Assembly (NCBI GenBank): GCA_022361075.1
Contig: JAKSBQ010000001.1
Location: 1 to 32,010, forward strand
DNA: 32,010 nucleotides
Direction of reading: 5' to 3'
Origin: Opitutales bacterium
GTDB lineage: Bacteria; Verrucomicrobiota; Verrucomicrobiia; Opitutales; JAFGAQ01
Below, in pieces: positions 8,727 to 15,431 of the stretch (position 1 is the first letter of the stretch; every line of letters begins with the position of its first letter). The position numbers and the translations under genes are program-made. The notes under the pieces were generated by a model. That model was not told the origin of the DNA. It saw only the letters and a program-made list of their open reading frames with translations, and did not search any database.

Positions 8727-9250
8727 CGTTCGTCTTTGATAATCGCTACTGCGAGGATGGATTGACCACGAGTTTTGAAATGAAACAGCGTCCGTAAGCA
8801 TCCGCTCACAGATTCCACCGAAATTCCCTTCCCCCTGAGAATCGAAGGGATAGTCAGATCACACGGATAGCCCATGTAGCTCAGCTGATTTTTAAATCCT
8901 CCAACCGCTATATTAGTGAATTCACCAACCGCATCATTCACAATGTCGTGTTCGTTGTCCTCAATCGCCCCGTCCGAGTTTTGTAGCATTTTTTGCGCGA
9001 GGAACAAAGCAGTTCTCGGCTCCATATAGACATAAACAAATCCGAAAACCTGCCCGCCAAAGCCAACGTTGGAAACAACTAAAGGGGTATCTTCCCCAAA
9101 AATTTTTGAGATGTGAGAATACAACGAACCTTCCTGTTCGATAACGTGTTGCTTCACGGATGACTTCAACATCATTGCGAAAACGTCTTTTGTAGACGCC
9201 AACATCATGCTCTCGAGTTCGTTGTAAGAAATAGTAAAGCCCTGAGCCAT
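8723..9250 (-). CDS. CheX-like phosphatase-fold protein
   Basis: This encodes 175 residues. The fold signature is that of the CheC/CheX/FliY family, which dephosphorylates CheY-P. The central helix DAVGEFTNIAVGGFKNQL carries the E-x-x-N dyad (E110, N113) that is catalytic in CheX and is followed by the family's glycine. LSYMGYPCDLTIPSILRG, a loop and the strand TLFHFKTRGQSILAVAII complete the pattern. No chemotaxis, flagellar or response-regulator gene is visible in the window, so the partner is unknown. It could act on a receiver domain encoded elsewhere or belong to the non-chemotaxis CheX-like proteins often seen in this phylum. It converges with dgt, and the two stop codons share a CTAG palindrome. 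No clear Shine-Dalgarno is seen. Confidence 0.8.
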   Translation of the reverse strand: MAQGFTISYNELESMMLASTKDVFAMMLKSSVKQHVIEQEGSLYSHISKIFGEDTPLVVSNVGFGGQVFGFVYVYMEPRTALFLAQKMLQNSDGAIEDNEHDIVNDAVGEFTNIAVGGFKNQLSYMGYPCDLTIPSILRGKGISVESVSGCLRTLFHFKTRGQSILAVAIIKDER

Positions 9251-9366
9251 ATTGCTTATGATCGGCGAAACTTTTATAAGGTGAAGTAAAAAAATTACAC
9301 AAGTAACTGATGCTTGGTGAGTTGTTAATCAAACACCCTAATTCACTCCAATAGAAAGAATTTTGC

Positions 9367-9900
9367 TCAGGCTTCAGTTGTTTTAACTTTGTGAGCTTGA
9401 GCGACTTTGATGTATTTTTCAGCCCATGATTTGAGGGATTGCCGGGTAGTCTCATCCAGCGGTTTCACGACTTTAGCCGGACTTCCCAAAACCAGTGATC
9501 CGGGAGGGGCTTTAAAGCCTTTAGTCACTAACGAGTGAGCTCCTACAATGCATTGCTCTCCGATAACAGCCCCATCCATTACGGTTGCGCGCATTCCGAC
9601 CAAGCATTCATCTCCAATTTCGCAAGCATGGATGATTGCGCCGTGTCCCACAGTCACGTAATCGCCCACTTTCGCCTGGAGATCATCAGCGAGGTGAATG
9701 ATGCAAGCATCTTGAACATTGCTCCCCTTCCCGATCCGTATCTTTTCGATATCGCCTCGGAGCACCGATTGCGGCCACACACTGGCTTGCTCGCCAAGTT
9801 CTACATCTCCGATTAAAGTCGCAGATTCTGCAACATATGCACTTTCTGGAACGATAGGAGTTTTACTTAAATGCTTTTCTAGGCGTTCTTCGATATTCAT
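9367..9900 (-). CDS. Gamma-class carbonic-anhydrase-like hexapeptide-repeat protein (YrdA/PaaY type)
   Basis: This 177-residue left-handed beta-helix protein is in the gamma-carbonic-anhydrase superfamily. Hexapeptide repeats run from about residue 25 to 150. The three zinc-binding histidines are in place: H69 (NVQDACIIHL) and H86/H91 (VGHGAIIH). So are the R/D pair in SVLRGD and the Q/D in NVQDAC. The C-terminal segment PGSLVLGSPAKVVKPL and the following helix are typical of the family. Members are trimeric metalloproteins; some hydrate CO2 weakly, while others have acyl-CoA-related or unknown roles. Activity cannot be read from sequence. The ATG at 9900 is preceded by GAGAG. The next minus-strand gene upstream ends at 9968, so the two may be co-transcribed. 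Confidence 0.93.
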   Translation of the reverse strand: MNIEERLEKHLSKTPIVPESAYVAESATLIGDVELGEQASVWPQSVLRGDIEKIRIGKGSNVQDACIIHLADDLQAKVGDYVTVGHGAIIHACEIGDECLVGMRATVMDGAVIGEQCIVGAHSLVTKGFKAPPGSLVLGSPAKVVKPLDETTRQSLKSWAEKYIKVAQAHKVKTTEA

Positions 9901-9967
9901 TCTCTCATCACATCTTAAGGGAAGATCCTGTCAATCATGTGCTCGCCCCCATAGAGTCACTCAAAAT

Positions 9968-10894
9968 TCATCGCAGATTCAGAATGAATAGCTCTCCCTT
10001 TTCGTTGCTAAGGATCAAGTTATTTTCATCTTTGAAGGCAATCGCTTCATACTGGCTGAAAGGTAAAGGTACTTTCTTTCCACTCTCAAAAAATGACTTC
10101 AGATTCGATTCGGCTGCGTTCTCGAAAACTAACACGGAATTGTAGTTTAAAAGCGCGATTTTAGCTCCAGAATTCCAGGAATCAGCCCCAGTGACACCCC
10201 AAACACCTTTTAAACGAATAACGAATTCTGCCCGTAGCACGGTTTTCTTATCCTCAATTGCCTCCTTCTTCAGAAAGTCACGAATCATATAAACATCCGA
10301 GTAGTTTGCGACTAACCTTTTGGTAAAGAGGAGCAGGTCGTCACCAACAGCACAAATCGCTTCACAGTCTTTTCGTGCGATCTTGTTTTGATTTCCGAGT
10401 CTTTCGTATTCAAACACGTGCCGATCCGCATGGATGGTTTGCACGTATTCCAGATTTTCGGGTTCTTTGACGGTAATCAACTCCAGTTGCGATCTGTTTT
10501 TTAGATTATTACCTGTATTTGCGATCACAAGAATCCCATCTGGACTCAAATGGAGATCTTCCCAGTCTTGATTGACCGTCTTACCTGGAAAAACAGTTTT
10601 CCAGTGATATTCCGTTGAAGCTTCTTTTTGCTCCGAAATCTTAAAAAGAAAAAGCTGCGGCAAATTTCCGGAATCGTTATGCCCCCAACACCAACCGTGA
10701 TGAATTCGGCTTAGTGCAAGGCCCGAACTTTCGGAGAGAGGAAAGGGAAGATTTCCTTCTTTCTTCAACAGATAGGACTCAGGCGCCAACTTAGTCAAAT
10801 CGCTGTCCAGCTTGGCGATTTTACCGCTTAAACCTGTCGTGCAACATAAAAATACAAACGTGCTCTTACCCAGTGATGATAGAAAACAGTTCAT
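9968..10894 (-). CDS. Exported protein of unknown function, probable beta-propeller
   Basis: This encodes 308 residues. The N-terminus MNCFLSSLGKSTFVFLCCTTG looks like an export signal or lipoprotein leader, although the lipobox is imperfect. The body has features of propeller or phytase-like lactonase folds: SGLALSRIHHGWCWGHNDSG, then DWEDLHLSPDGILVIANTGNN, and later repeats such as EAICAVGDDLLLFTK, VTGADSWNSGAKIALLNYNS and YEAIAFKDENNLILSNEKG, each a beta-strand-rich blade. I do not recognise a catalytic signature, and no function is proposed. It lies 67 bases upstream of the gamma-carbonic-anhydrase-like gene in the same direction. Its promoter would be in the short divergent gap (10895-10988) shared with the small plus-strand membrane protein. 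Confidence 0.75.
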   Translation of the reverse strand: MNCFLSSLGKSTFVFLCCTTGLSGKIAKLDSDLTKLAPESYLLKKEGNLPFPLSESSGLALSRIHHGWCWGHNDSGNLPQLFLFKISEQKEASTEYHWKTVFPGKTVNQDWEDLHLSPDGILVIANTGNNLKNRSQLELITVKEPENLEYVQTIHADRHVFEYERLGNQNKIARKDCEAICAVGDDLLLFTKRLVANYSDVYMIRDFLKKEAIEDKKTVLRAEFVIRLKGVWGVTGADSWNSGAKIALLNYNSVLVFENAAESNLKSFFESGKKVPLPFSQYEAIAFKDENNLILSNEKGELFILNLR

Positions 10895-10988
10895 CGTTTA
10901 AAATAGGAGTTCACTAGACTGGGTATCCAGTAACAGGGATCGAGCAAAAAGAATTGAGCTTACACCACAACTCTTTAGTTTACTCGTC

Positions 10989-11192
10989 ATGGACGCATTA
11001 ATTAACCAGCTGACTGATGAAGCTTTCCTGAAACCTGCGGCGCTCATTCTCTCACTGCTGATGTTCCTGCTTCTCCTCAAAAGGATTAATAAGATACTCC
11101 TATTCGTAGGTTTGGCGGTAATCGGAGCACTGGTTTTACTCAATAATCAACCTGCCTGGTTGCAGAAGATTACGGATAACTTTAAGTGGTAG
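10989..11192 (+). CDS. Small membrane protein, unknown
   Basis: This encodes 67 residues starting MDALINQLTDEAF. A hydrophobic region of about 35 residues (LILSLLMFLLLLKRINKILLFVGLAVIGALVLL) is split by a KRIN turn. It predicts two short membrane helices, and the end WLQKITDNFKW is amphipathic. No family is recognised. The frame is the only coding candidate here, and the gene sits between divergent and convergent neighbours (exported protein and ribA). It could be a real conserved small membrane protein; the evidence is composition only. Confidence 0.5.
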   Translation: MDALINQLTDEAFLKPAALILSLLMFLLLLKRINKILLFVGLAVIGALVLLNNQPAWLQKITDNFKW

Positions 11193-11237
11193 CCTGTAAG
11201 TATTTGGACAGGAACAATTTGGCCAAGAGAAGTTATC

Positions 11238-11873
11238 TTATCGATCCTTGGATTCACATGAAACCAGCTTGGTAGGGATTCCCATCAACTGAACATGCCC
11301 CATTTTTTCCGCTTTGGTTCTTAAATAGCCTTTGTTGTGGACGTTTTCGTTACCAATGGACGGGATGATCTCCTCAATCGTAATTCCATTATCAAGCAAG
11401 CTCTGGATCTTCTCAGGATTGTTAGTATTCAGCCTCACTTTGGTTTGCCCCATGAGTTTGAGGATATCCGCAGCGTTCTGAAAGTCCCTTAAATCTCCCT
11501 CGAAACCCAAAATGTGATTCGCCTCTAAAGTGTCAGCCCCTCTATCCTGCAAATCATAAGCTTTCACTTTGTTCCCAAGACCTATCCCTCTCCCTTCCTG
11601 TTGAAGATAAATAACAATCCCCGGCTCCTCATCCTCTGTCCCTATTCTCTCCAGAGCATAGTTTAGCTGTTCTCGACAGTCGCATTTCATCGAGCCTAAC
11701 ACTTCTCCGGTAAAACACTGTGAATGGATTCTTACAAACGGAACCTTTGTTTCTGACAAATCACCACAAGAAATCACAGCGATCTCTTCCTCGCTTTCAG
11801 TTCGGAATATTGTGAGGTCAAGCAGGCCATGAATCGTGGGCAACTTGCAATTGGAATATCTGGAAACTGTCAT
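11238..11873 (-). CDS. ribA: GTP cyclohydrolase II
   Basis: This encodes 211 residues, a stand-alone RibA of typical size (no fused DHBP synthase). It converts GTP to the diaminopyrimidine precursor of riboflavin and FAD. The zinc-binding cysteines are C53, C64 and C66 (HSQCFTGEVLGSMKCDCREQL). The GTP/pyrophosphate region IVIYLQQEGRGIGLGNKVKAY and the substrate loop DRGADTLEANHILGFEGDLRDF are intact, followed by RLNTNNPEKI near the C-terminus. No other rib gene is in the window. A 12-base-pair stem-loop ends 11 bases before the ATG, and no good Shine-Dalgarno is visible in between. The SDR gene ends 104 bases upstream on the same strand. Confidence 0.95.
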   Translation of the reverse strand: MTVSRYSNCKLPTIHGLLDLTIFRTESEEEIAVISCGDLSETKVPFVRIHSQCFTGEVLGSMKCDCREQLNYALERIGTEDEEPGIVIYLQQEGRGIGLGNKVKAYDLQDRGADTLEANHILGFEGDLRDFQNAADILKLMGQTKVRLNTNNPEKIQSLLDNGITIEEIIPSIGNENVHNKGYLRTKAEKMGHVQLMGIPTKLVSCESKDR

Positions 11874-11884
11874 TTTATTTCGCT

Positions 11885-11912
11885 GCTCAACCCACAGTTT
11901 TGTGAGTTGAGC
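11885..11912 (-). promoter_or_regulatory. Stem-loop in the ribA leader
   Basis: On the minus strand, GCTCAACTCACA pairs with TGTGGGTTGAGC around an AAAC tetraloop. This gives 12 base pairs, one being G-U in RNA. On the plus strand the same position is a C/A mismatch, so the structure is best formed by the minus-strand transcript. It ends 11 bases before the ribA ATG. No T-run follows, so it is not a normal terminator for the upstream SDR gene. It does not resemble the FMN riboswitch. Confidence 0.55.
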
Positions 11913-11976
11913 AAAGATTTACGTTAGGTTAAAACCATATCAATTGCCAACATAGAAAGGCTGTAAGTTGCACGAA

Positions 11977-12783
11977 CTAATTTGATTCGTTCAGTTTCTG
12001 AGAGCGAATTGCAATCTCCGCAATCCGCGTAATCCAGGTATTAGGGAGTATTCCTGCGATTGAGGCTATGATTCTATTGGTGAATCCACAGATCACGAGT
12101 GGACTACCCTTTATTACCGCTTCAATCGTTTTTTCGACCGTTTTTTCCACCGTCATGTGTCTGACTTTATCCTTTCGGCCTTTCATTCCTGCATTGTCAA
12201 AAAAAGCAGTGCTGGTTGGTCCAGGGCATACTGTAACCACAGAAATTCGGTCTTTCGCTAATTCTTTCCAAAGAGCCAAACTCCAACTCGTAAGAAAGGC
12301 TTTACTGGCTCCATAGGTGGAAAAGCCAGGTGTGGGCTGATAAGAGGCCGTTGAAGAAATGTTTACGATGGATCCGCCATGCTTTCTCAAAAAGGGATAC
12401 AATGTCGAAACCAGAATCATCGGTGCCTTAATATTAATATCAACGATTTCAAGTTCACGCTCTACTGGGAGATCTACGAAACCTCCCACACTTCCTATCC
12501 CGCTATTATTCACCAACATCACTTCTCCTTTGGAGTGTTCAGATTTTAGAAGATCTAACAGCGCAAAAGACGCAATTTTCGCGGACTCAGGGCTACTGAA
12601 ATCAGCTTCCAAATGAGTGAACTTGTAAAAAACTTCTAAATTCTCCGGCTTCGACCGAGAAAGGTTGATTACCCACAGATTTTTATTAATATTCAAATAT
12701 TGCCTGATGAATTCCTTACCTATCCCAGAGGAACCGCCTGTAACAATAAGGGTTTTGATCTTATTTTCTCCTCTTTTTATCAT
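11977..12783 (-). CDS. Short-chain dehydrogenase/reductase (NAD(P)-dependent)
   Basis: This encodes 268 residues from the ATG at 12783. That start is chosen because GGAGGAG, a near-perfect Shine-Dalgarno, ends 5-6 bases upstream; an in-frame ATG five codons earlier would lie before it. Classical SDR motifs are the Rossmann TGGSSGIG (residues 15-22), NNSG (92-95), the catalytic Ser in VNISSTASY (S143/S144), Y157 and K161 in YGASK, and CPGPTST after the active site. The C-terminal 40 residues contain two hydrophobic stretches (LVICGFTNRIIASIAGILP), as in DltE/YqjQ-like SDRs with a membrane-associated tail. The substrate cannot be deduced. It is divergent from hpf, and ribA is downstream on the same strand. 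Confidence 0.9.
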   Translation of the reverse strand: MIKRGENKIKTLIVTGGSSGIGKEFIRQYLNINKNLWVINLSRSKPENLEVFYKFTHLEADFSSPESAKIASFALLDLLKSEHSKGEVMLVNNSGIGSVGGFVDLPVERELEIVDINIKAPMILVSTLYPFLRKHGGSIVNISSTASYQPTPGFSTYGASKAFLTSWSLALWKELAKDRISVVTVCPGPTSTAFFDNAGMKGRKDKVRHMTVEKTVEKTIEAVIKGSPLVICGFTNRIIASIAGILPNTWITRIAEIAIRSQKLNESN

Positions 12784-12866
12784 TTGTCTCCTCCACAATC
12801 TATTTCATCCGGAGAAGAGTCGATGCTAGACTTTTCTTTTTATAACCGAAAACCAAAGGATAACGT

Positions 12867-13244
12867 ATGAACGACCACGAACTCATTATCTCAGGAAATC
12901 ACCTGGAGCTGACCTCTCGAATGAAAAAAATGGTAGAATCGAAAACAGAAAAACTGTTCAACCATGAAGCGAGAATCCAGCGAATCCGAGTGGAACTGGG
13001 ATGCCATGAATTAACGAGTTCGCAAACAGAATACTCCGCTAAAGGTCATATTGAAATGAATGGGAAACCATTGATTGTTAATGAAAAAAGAGAACATCTC
13101 TATGAGGCAGTTGACGAGATGGTGACTAAACTGGATCGAATGCTTCGCAGACGTTCGAGGCTGAGGGTGGTAAAGCGGAAACATCCAAAGCACGCTTTGG
13201 ACATCCCAGCTGAGATTCCAAAAGTTGAAACAACTACGGTTTAG
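12867..13244 (+). CDS. hpf: Ribosome hibernation-promoting factor (short HPF/YfiA type)
   Basis: This encodes 125 residues. The beta-alpha-beta-beta-beta-alpha fold of HPF/RaiA is recognisable: LIISGNHLELTSRMKKMVESK, an acidic-basic helix, IRVELGCHE, the strand KGHIEMNGKPLIVNEKRE, and the helix LYEAVDEMVTKLDRMLRRRS with a strongly basic tail. The family binds the 30S decoding region in stationary phase and either dimerises or inactivates 70S ribosomes. The long-HPF C-terminal domain is absent, so this is the short form. AAGGA lies 7 bases before the ATG. A strong intrinsic terminator follows the gene, which is therefore monocistronic. Confidence 0.92.
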   Translation: MNDHELIISGNHLELTSRMKKMVESKTEKLFNHEARIQRIRVELGCHELTSSQTEYSAKGHIEMNGKPLIVNEKREHLYEAVDEMVTKLDRMLRRRSRLRVVKRKHPKHALDIPAEIPKVETTTV

Positions 13245-13249
13245 TTTTA

Positions 13250-13268
13250 TTTATCTACATTAGATAAA
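13250..13268. repeat. Short AT-rich inverted repeat after hpf
   Basis: TTTATCTA and TAGATAAA flank a CAT spacer, 5 bases after the hpf stop and just before the terminator. It may fold at the mRNA 3' end or be a protein-binding palindrome; its role is unknown. Confidence 0.4.
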
Positions 13269-13273
13269 AAAGG

Positions 13274-13301
13274 GCGCAACTCCCTACGTTGCGCTTTTTT
13301 T
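13274..13301 (+). terminator. Rho-independent terminator after hpf
   Basis: GCGCAAC (13274-13280) pairs perfectly with GTTGCGC (13288-13294) around TCCCTAC and is followed by seven Ts. An A-run precedes the stem, so it could also work in reverse, although no minus-strand gene ends here. Confidence 0.9.
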
Positions 13302-13397
13302 ATCACCTGATACTATTATGTAAGAGTAAGATCCTGCTGATGCATTAGGATAAAGCAATATAAGCTATGCTTTTCTACTTTTTCCGACATTGCAGAC

Positions 13398-14468
13398 ATG
13401 AAACACCCACATTGCTCATTCTTTTTCATCAAAATCCTTGCAGTGATTTTTTGCGTTGCTCTAACAAATTCATTTTTGGTGGCAGAAACAACTTTTAGCG
13501 ATTCTCCTGAATCTTTGAACAAAAAGAATAAACTGCCTCAGATCAGTGTTCTGAAAAATCGATTCGTTGATGAAGAAGGAAACCCGGTTCTTTTTCGAGG
13601 ATTGGCCCTGGCAGATCCTTACCATCTGAACAAACAAGAGAAGTGGGATAATTCCTATTTTGTAGCGGCAAAGGAGTGGAATGCTAATGTCCTTCGCATT
13701 CCTGTTCACCCTCAATGGATGAGGGAGGTCGGAATCGAGCAATATTTAGAGTGGATTGATCAATCGGTTGAATGGGCCACTGAACTTGATATGTATCTGA
13801 TCATCGATTGGCATACGATTGGGAACCCTGACAACTGGGTTCCTCACAGAGACATCTACCACACAAGCAGGGAAGAAACCTTCTACTTCTGGTATCGGAT
13901 TGCAAATCGCTACAAGAACAATTCCACAGTTGCGTTCTACGAGTTGTATAATGAACCAACGAACTACGCAGGGCAAATGGGAAGACTCTCGTGGACAAAT
14001 TACAAAAACCTTTTGGAAGAGATTATCTATATGATTTTCCAAATTGATCCAACTGCTATCCCACTGGTGGCTGGATTCGATTGGGGATACGACATCAGTC
14101 ACATCAAGTATGAACCAATCGATTTTGAAGGCATTGCTTATGTCACTCACCCCTACCCTCAAAAAAGAGAAAAACCCTGGCTCGACAAATGGTATGAAGA
14201 TTGGGGTTTTGCAGCTGAAAACTATCCACTATTCGCCACTGAGTTTGGGTTCATGGGAGAAGATGAAGACGGAGCCCACGTCCCTGTCATCTCAGACGAA
14301 ACCTATGGAGAGGAGATTCTCGAAGCTTTCAAGAAATGGAACGTATCCTGGACTGTCTGGGTTTTTGATGCCAAATGGTCTCCGCGATTGTTTGAGGATT
14401 GGGACTACACTCCATCAAGGCAAGGACGGTTCTTTAAAAAGAAACTGATGGAGCTTAATTCTCAGTAG
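13398..14468 (+). CDS. Exported glycoside hydrolase family 5-like glycosidase
   Basis: This encodes 356 residues. The N-terminus MKHPHCSFFFIKILAVIFCV with ALTNSFLVAET is a signal peptide cleaved near residue 29. The catalytic TIM barrel carries the GH5 landmarks: VLRIPVHPQW (Arg near strand 3), LIIDWHTIG, the acid/base Glu in FYELYNEPT (N185-E186-P187), the substrate-binding HPYP (H251, Y253), the nucleophile Glu in FATEFGFMG (E282), and the aromatic VWVFDAKW. Enzymes of this family cut beta-1,4-glucans, mannans and related polysaccharides; the subfamily and substrate cannot be read here. No carbohydrate-binding module, sorting tail or sugar transporter is seen. It is a stand-alone gene between the hpf terminator and the redox cassette. 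No clear Shine-Dalgarno precedes the ATG. Confidence 0.92.
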   Translation: MKHPHCSFFFIKILAVIFCVALTNSFLVAETTFSDSPESLNKKNKLPQISVLKNRFVDEEGNPVLFRGLALADPYHLNKQEKWDNSYFVAAKEWNANVLRIPVHPQWMREVGIEQYLEWIDQSVEWATELDMYLIIDWHTIGNPDNWVPHRDIYHTSREETFYFWYRIANRYKNNSTVAFYELYNEPTNYAGQMGRLSWTNYKNLLEEIIYMIFQIDPTAIPLVAGFDWGYDISHIKYEPIDFEGIAYVTHPYPQKREKPWLDKWYEDWGFAAENYPLFATEFGFMGEDEDGAHVPVISDETYGEEILEAFKKWNVSWTVWVFDAKWSPRLFEDWDYTPSRQGRFFKKKLMELNSQ

Positions 14469-14487
14469 TTGATGCCAGAGTCACAGA

Positions 14488-14509
14488 GAGTTTTTGCTTA
14501 CAAAAACTC
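14488..14509. terminator. Perfect 9-bp hairpin downstream of the GH5 gene
   Basis: GAGTTTTTG and CAAAAACTC enclose a CTTA loop, 20 bases after the stop codon. There is no T-run after it, so it is a weak terminator candidate or an mRNA 3'-end structure. Confidence 0.4.
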
Positions 14510-14629
14510 AAGAAAGCTGTTTACAAGTCATTACGACAGCAATTACCATCTTCGGTCTGTTGTATAAGACGAAGTACGAGGTTTCCAACGGCTTCGAGAT
14601 TTCTCTGATGATTTTTTATTGAGTGACGG

Positions 14630-14896
14630 ATGGGTCTTTTTATTGAGGTGCTGGTTTTCGCGTTTACGCTCTACGGCGTAATAGGATTTGCGTTTGCACT
14701 GATTTTTATAATTTTCGGTCTCAGTCACTCAGACCCTATGGCGGAAAAAGCTTCACCATGGTTCAAATCGGTCATCATCCCTGGCTTGGCTTTGCTTTGG
14801 CCGCTATTTGCAATTCGATGGATTATCGGCGTAAGAAGGCCTCCGCAAGAACGCAATGCTCACCGCATTGCAGCCAAGACCTATCACAACCGCTAG
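14630..14896 (+). CDS. Small two-helix membrane protein, first gene of the redox cassette
   Basis: This encodes 88 residues. Two transmembrane helices are visible: about residues 4-30 (IEVLVFAFTLYGVIGFAFALIFIIFG) and 47-67 (VIIPGLALLWPLFAIRWIIG). They are joined by LSHSDPMAEKASPWFKS and followed by a basic tail RRPPQERNAHRIAAKTYHNR. There is no known catalytic motif. The following gene starts within about 20 bases of its stop, or overlaps it if an upstream ATG is used, so the three genes 14630-17249 look like one operon. Its role is inferred only from context: a partner or assembly factor of the ferric-reductase/Rieske protein. Confidence 0.7.
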   Translation: MGLFIEVLVFAFTLYGVIGFAFALIFIIFGLSHSDPMAEKASPWFKSVIIPGLALLWPLFAIRWIIGVRRPPQERNAHRIAAKTYHNR

Positions 14897-14915
14897 AGAA
14901 CCTGAATTTAGGAAA

Positions 14916-15410
14916 ATGATTCGACCACTTCGTAGAAGACATTTGATTTTTTCTTTTCTGATGGTGACTGGGTTGCCGCTAATGGTCATTATCGGATATT
15001 TAAAAACAAAAGATTCCGTGAGTATGGAAGCGCCGCCTATACTCGATGATAGTGTGCGAGAGTCTTTTCCATTGGAGGTGTGGCATAAAAGTCGACTTTG
15101 GAAAAACTATCCAGGCATGGACACCCGGTTATTATCAAATGTTGCTCCCGAACACGAATTGGCTGTCGAGCTCACATTTGACGGAACCATCACTCGACCG
15201 GATTTATTGCTTTATTGGTCCCCAAGATCCTTCTCAACTCGGCTAGGAATTCACGACGGTATGCATTTACTGGGAGCTTACACCAATAGCCAGACCACCA
15301 TCTTCAAACTACCGGATGTCGCTCGACACCGAGATGGGTTTTTACTTCTATATAGTCTTGCAGAGGATGAGATGGTCTCTGAGGCCCCACTCCTGAATCC
15401 ACTGAAGTAG
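14916..15410 (+). CDS. Membrane-anchored periplasmic protein, second gene of the redox cassette
   Basis: This encodes 164 residues from the ATG at 14916, which follows AGGAAA. A longer frame from 14856 is possible, but the chosen start puts a basic MIRPLRRRH directly before the single hydrophobic anchor (about residues 9-27, LIFSFLMVTGLPLMVIIGY). The rest is a soluble, probably periplasmic domain with FDGTITRPDLLLYWSP, GIHDGMHLLGAY and a beta-rich end. I recognise no family. Strand, spacing (21 bases to the next gene) and topology suggest it works with the ferric-reductase/Rieske protein, for example as a periplasmic electron-transfer partner or stability factor. The AT content is similar to its neighbours. 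Confidence 0.7.
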   Translation: MIRPLRRRHLIFSFLMVTGLPLMVIIGYLKTKDSVSMEAPPILDDSVRESFPLEVWHKSRLWKNYPGMDTRLLSNVAPEHELAVELTFDGTITRPDLLLYWSPRSFSTRLGIHDGMHLLGAYTNSQTTIFKLPDVARHRDGFLLLYSLAEDEMVSEAPLLNPLK

Positions 15411-15431
15411 TTGCTCTTTCCTTGATCACAG

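Noticed and set aside
11874-11976. FMN riboswitch before ribA
   Set aside because: Only a simple hairpin is present; the conserved multi-helix FMN aptamer sequence is absent.
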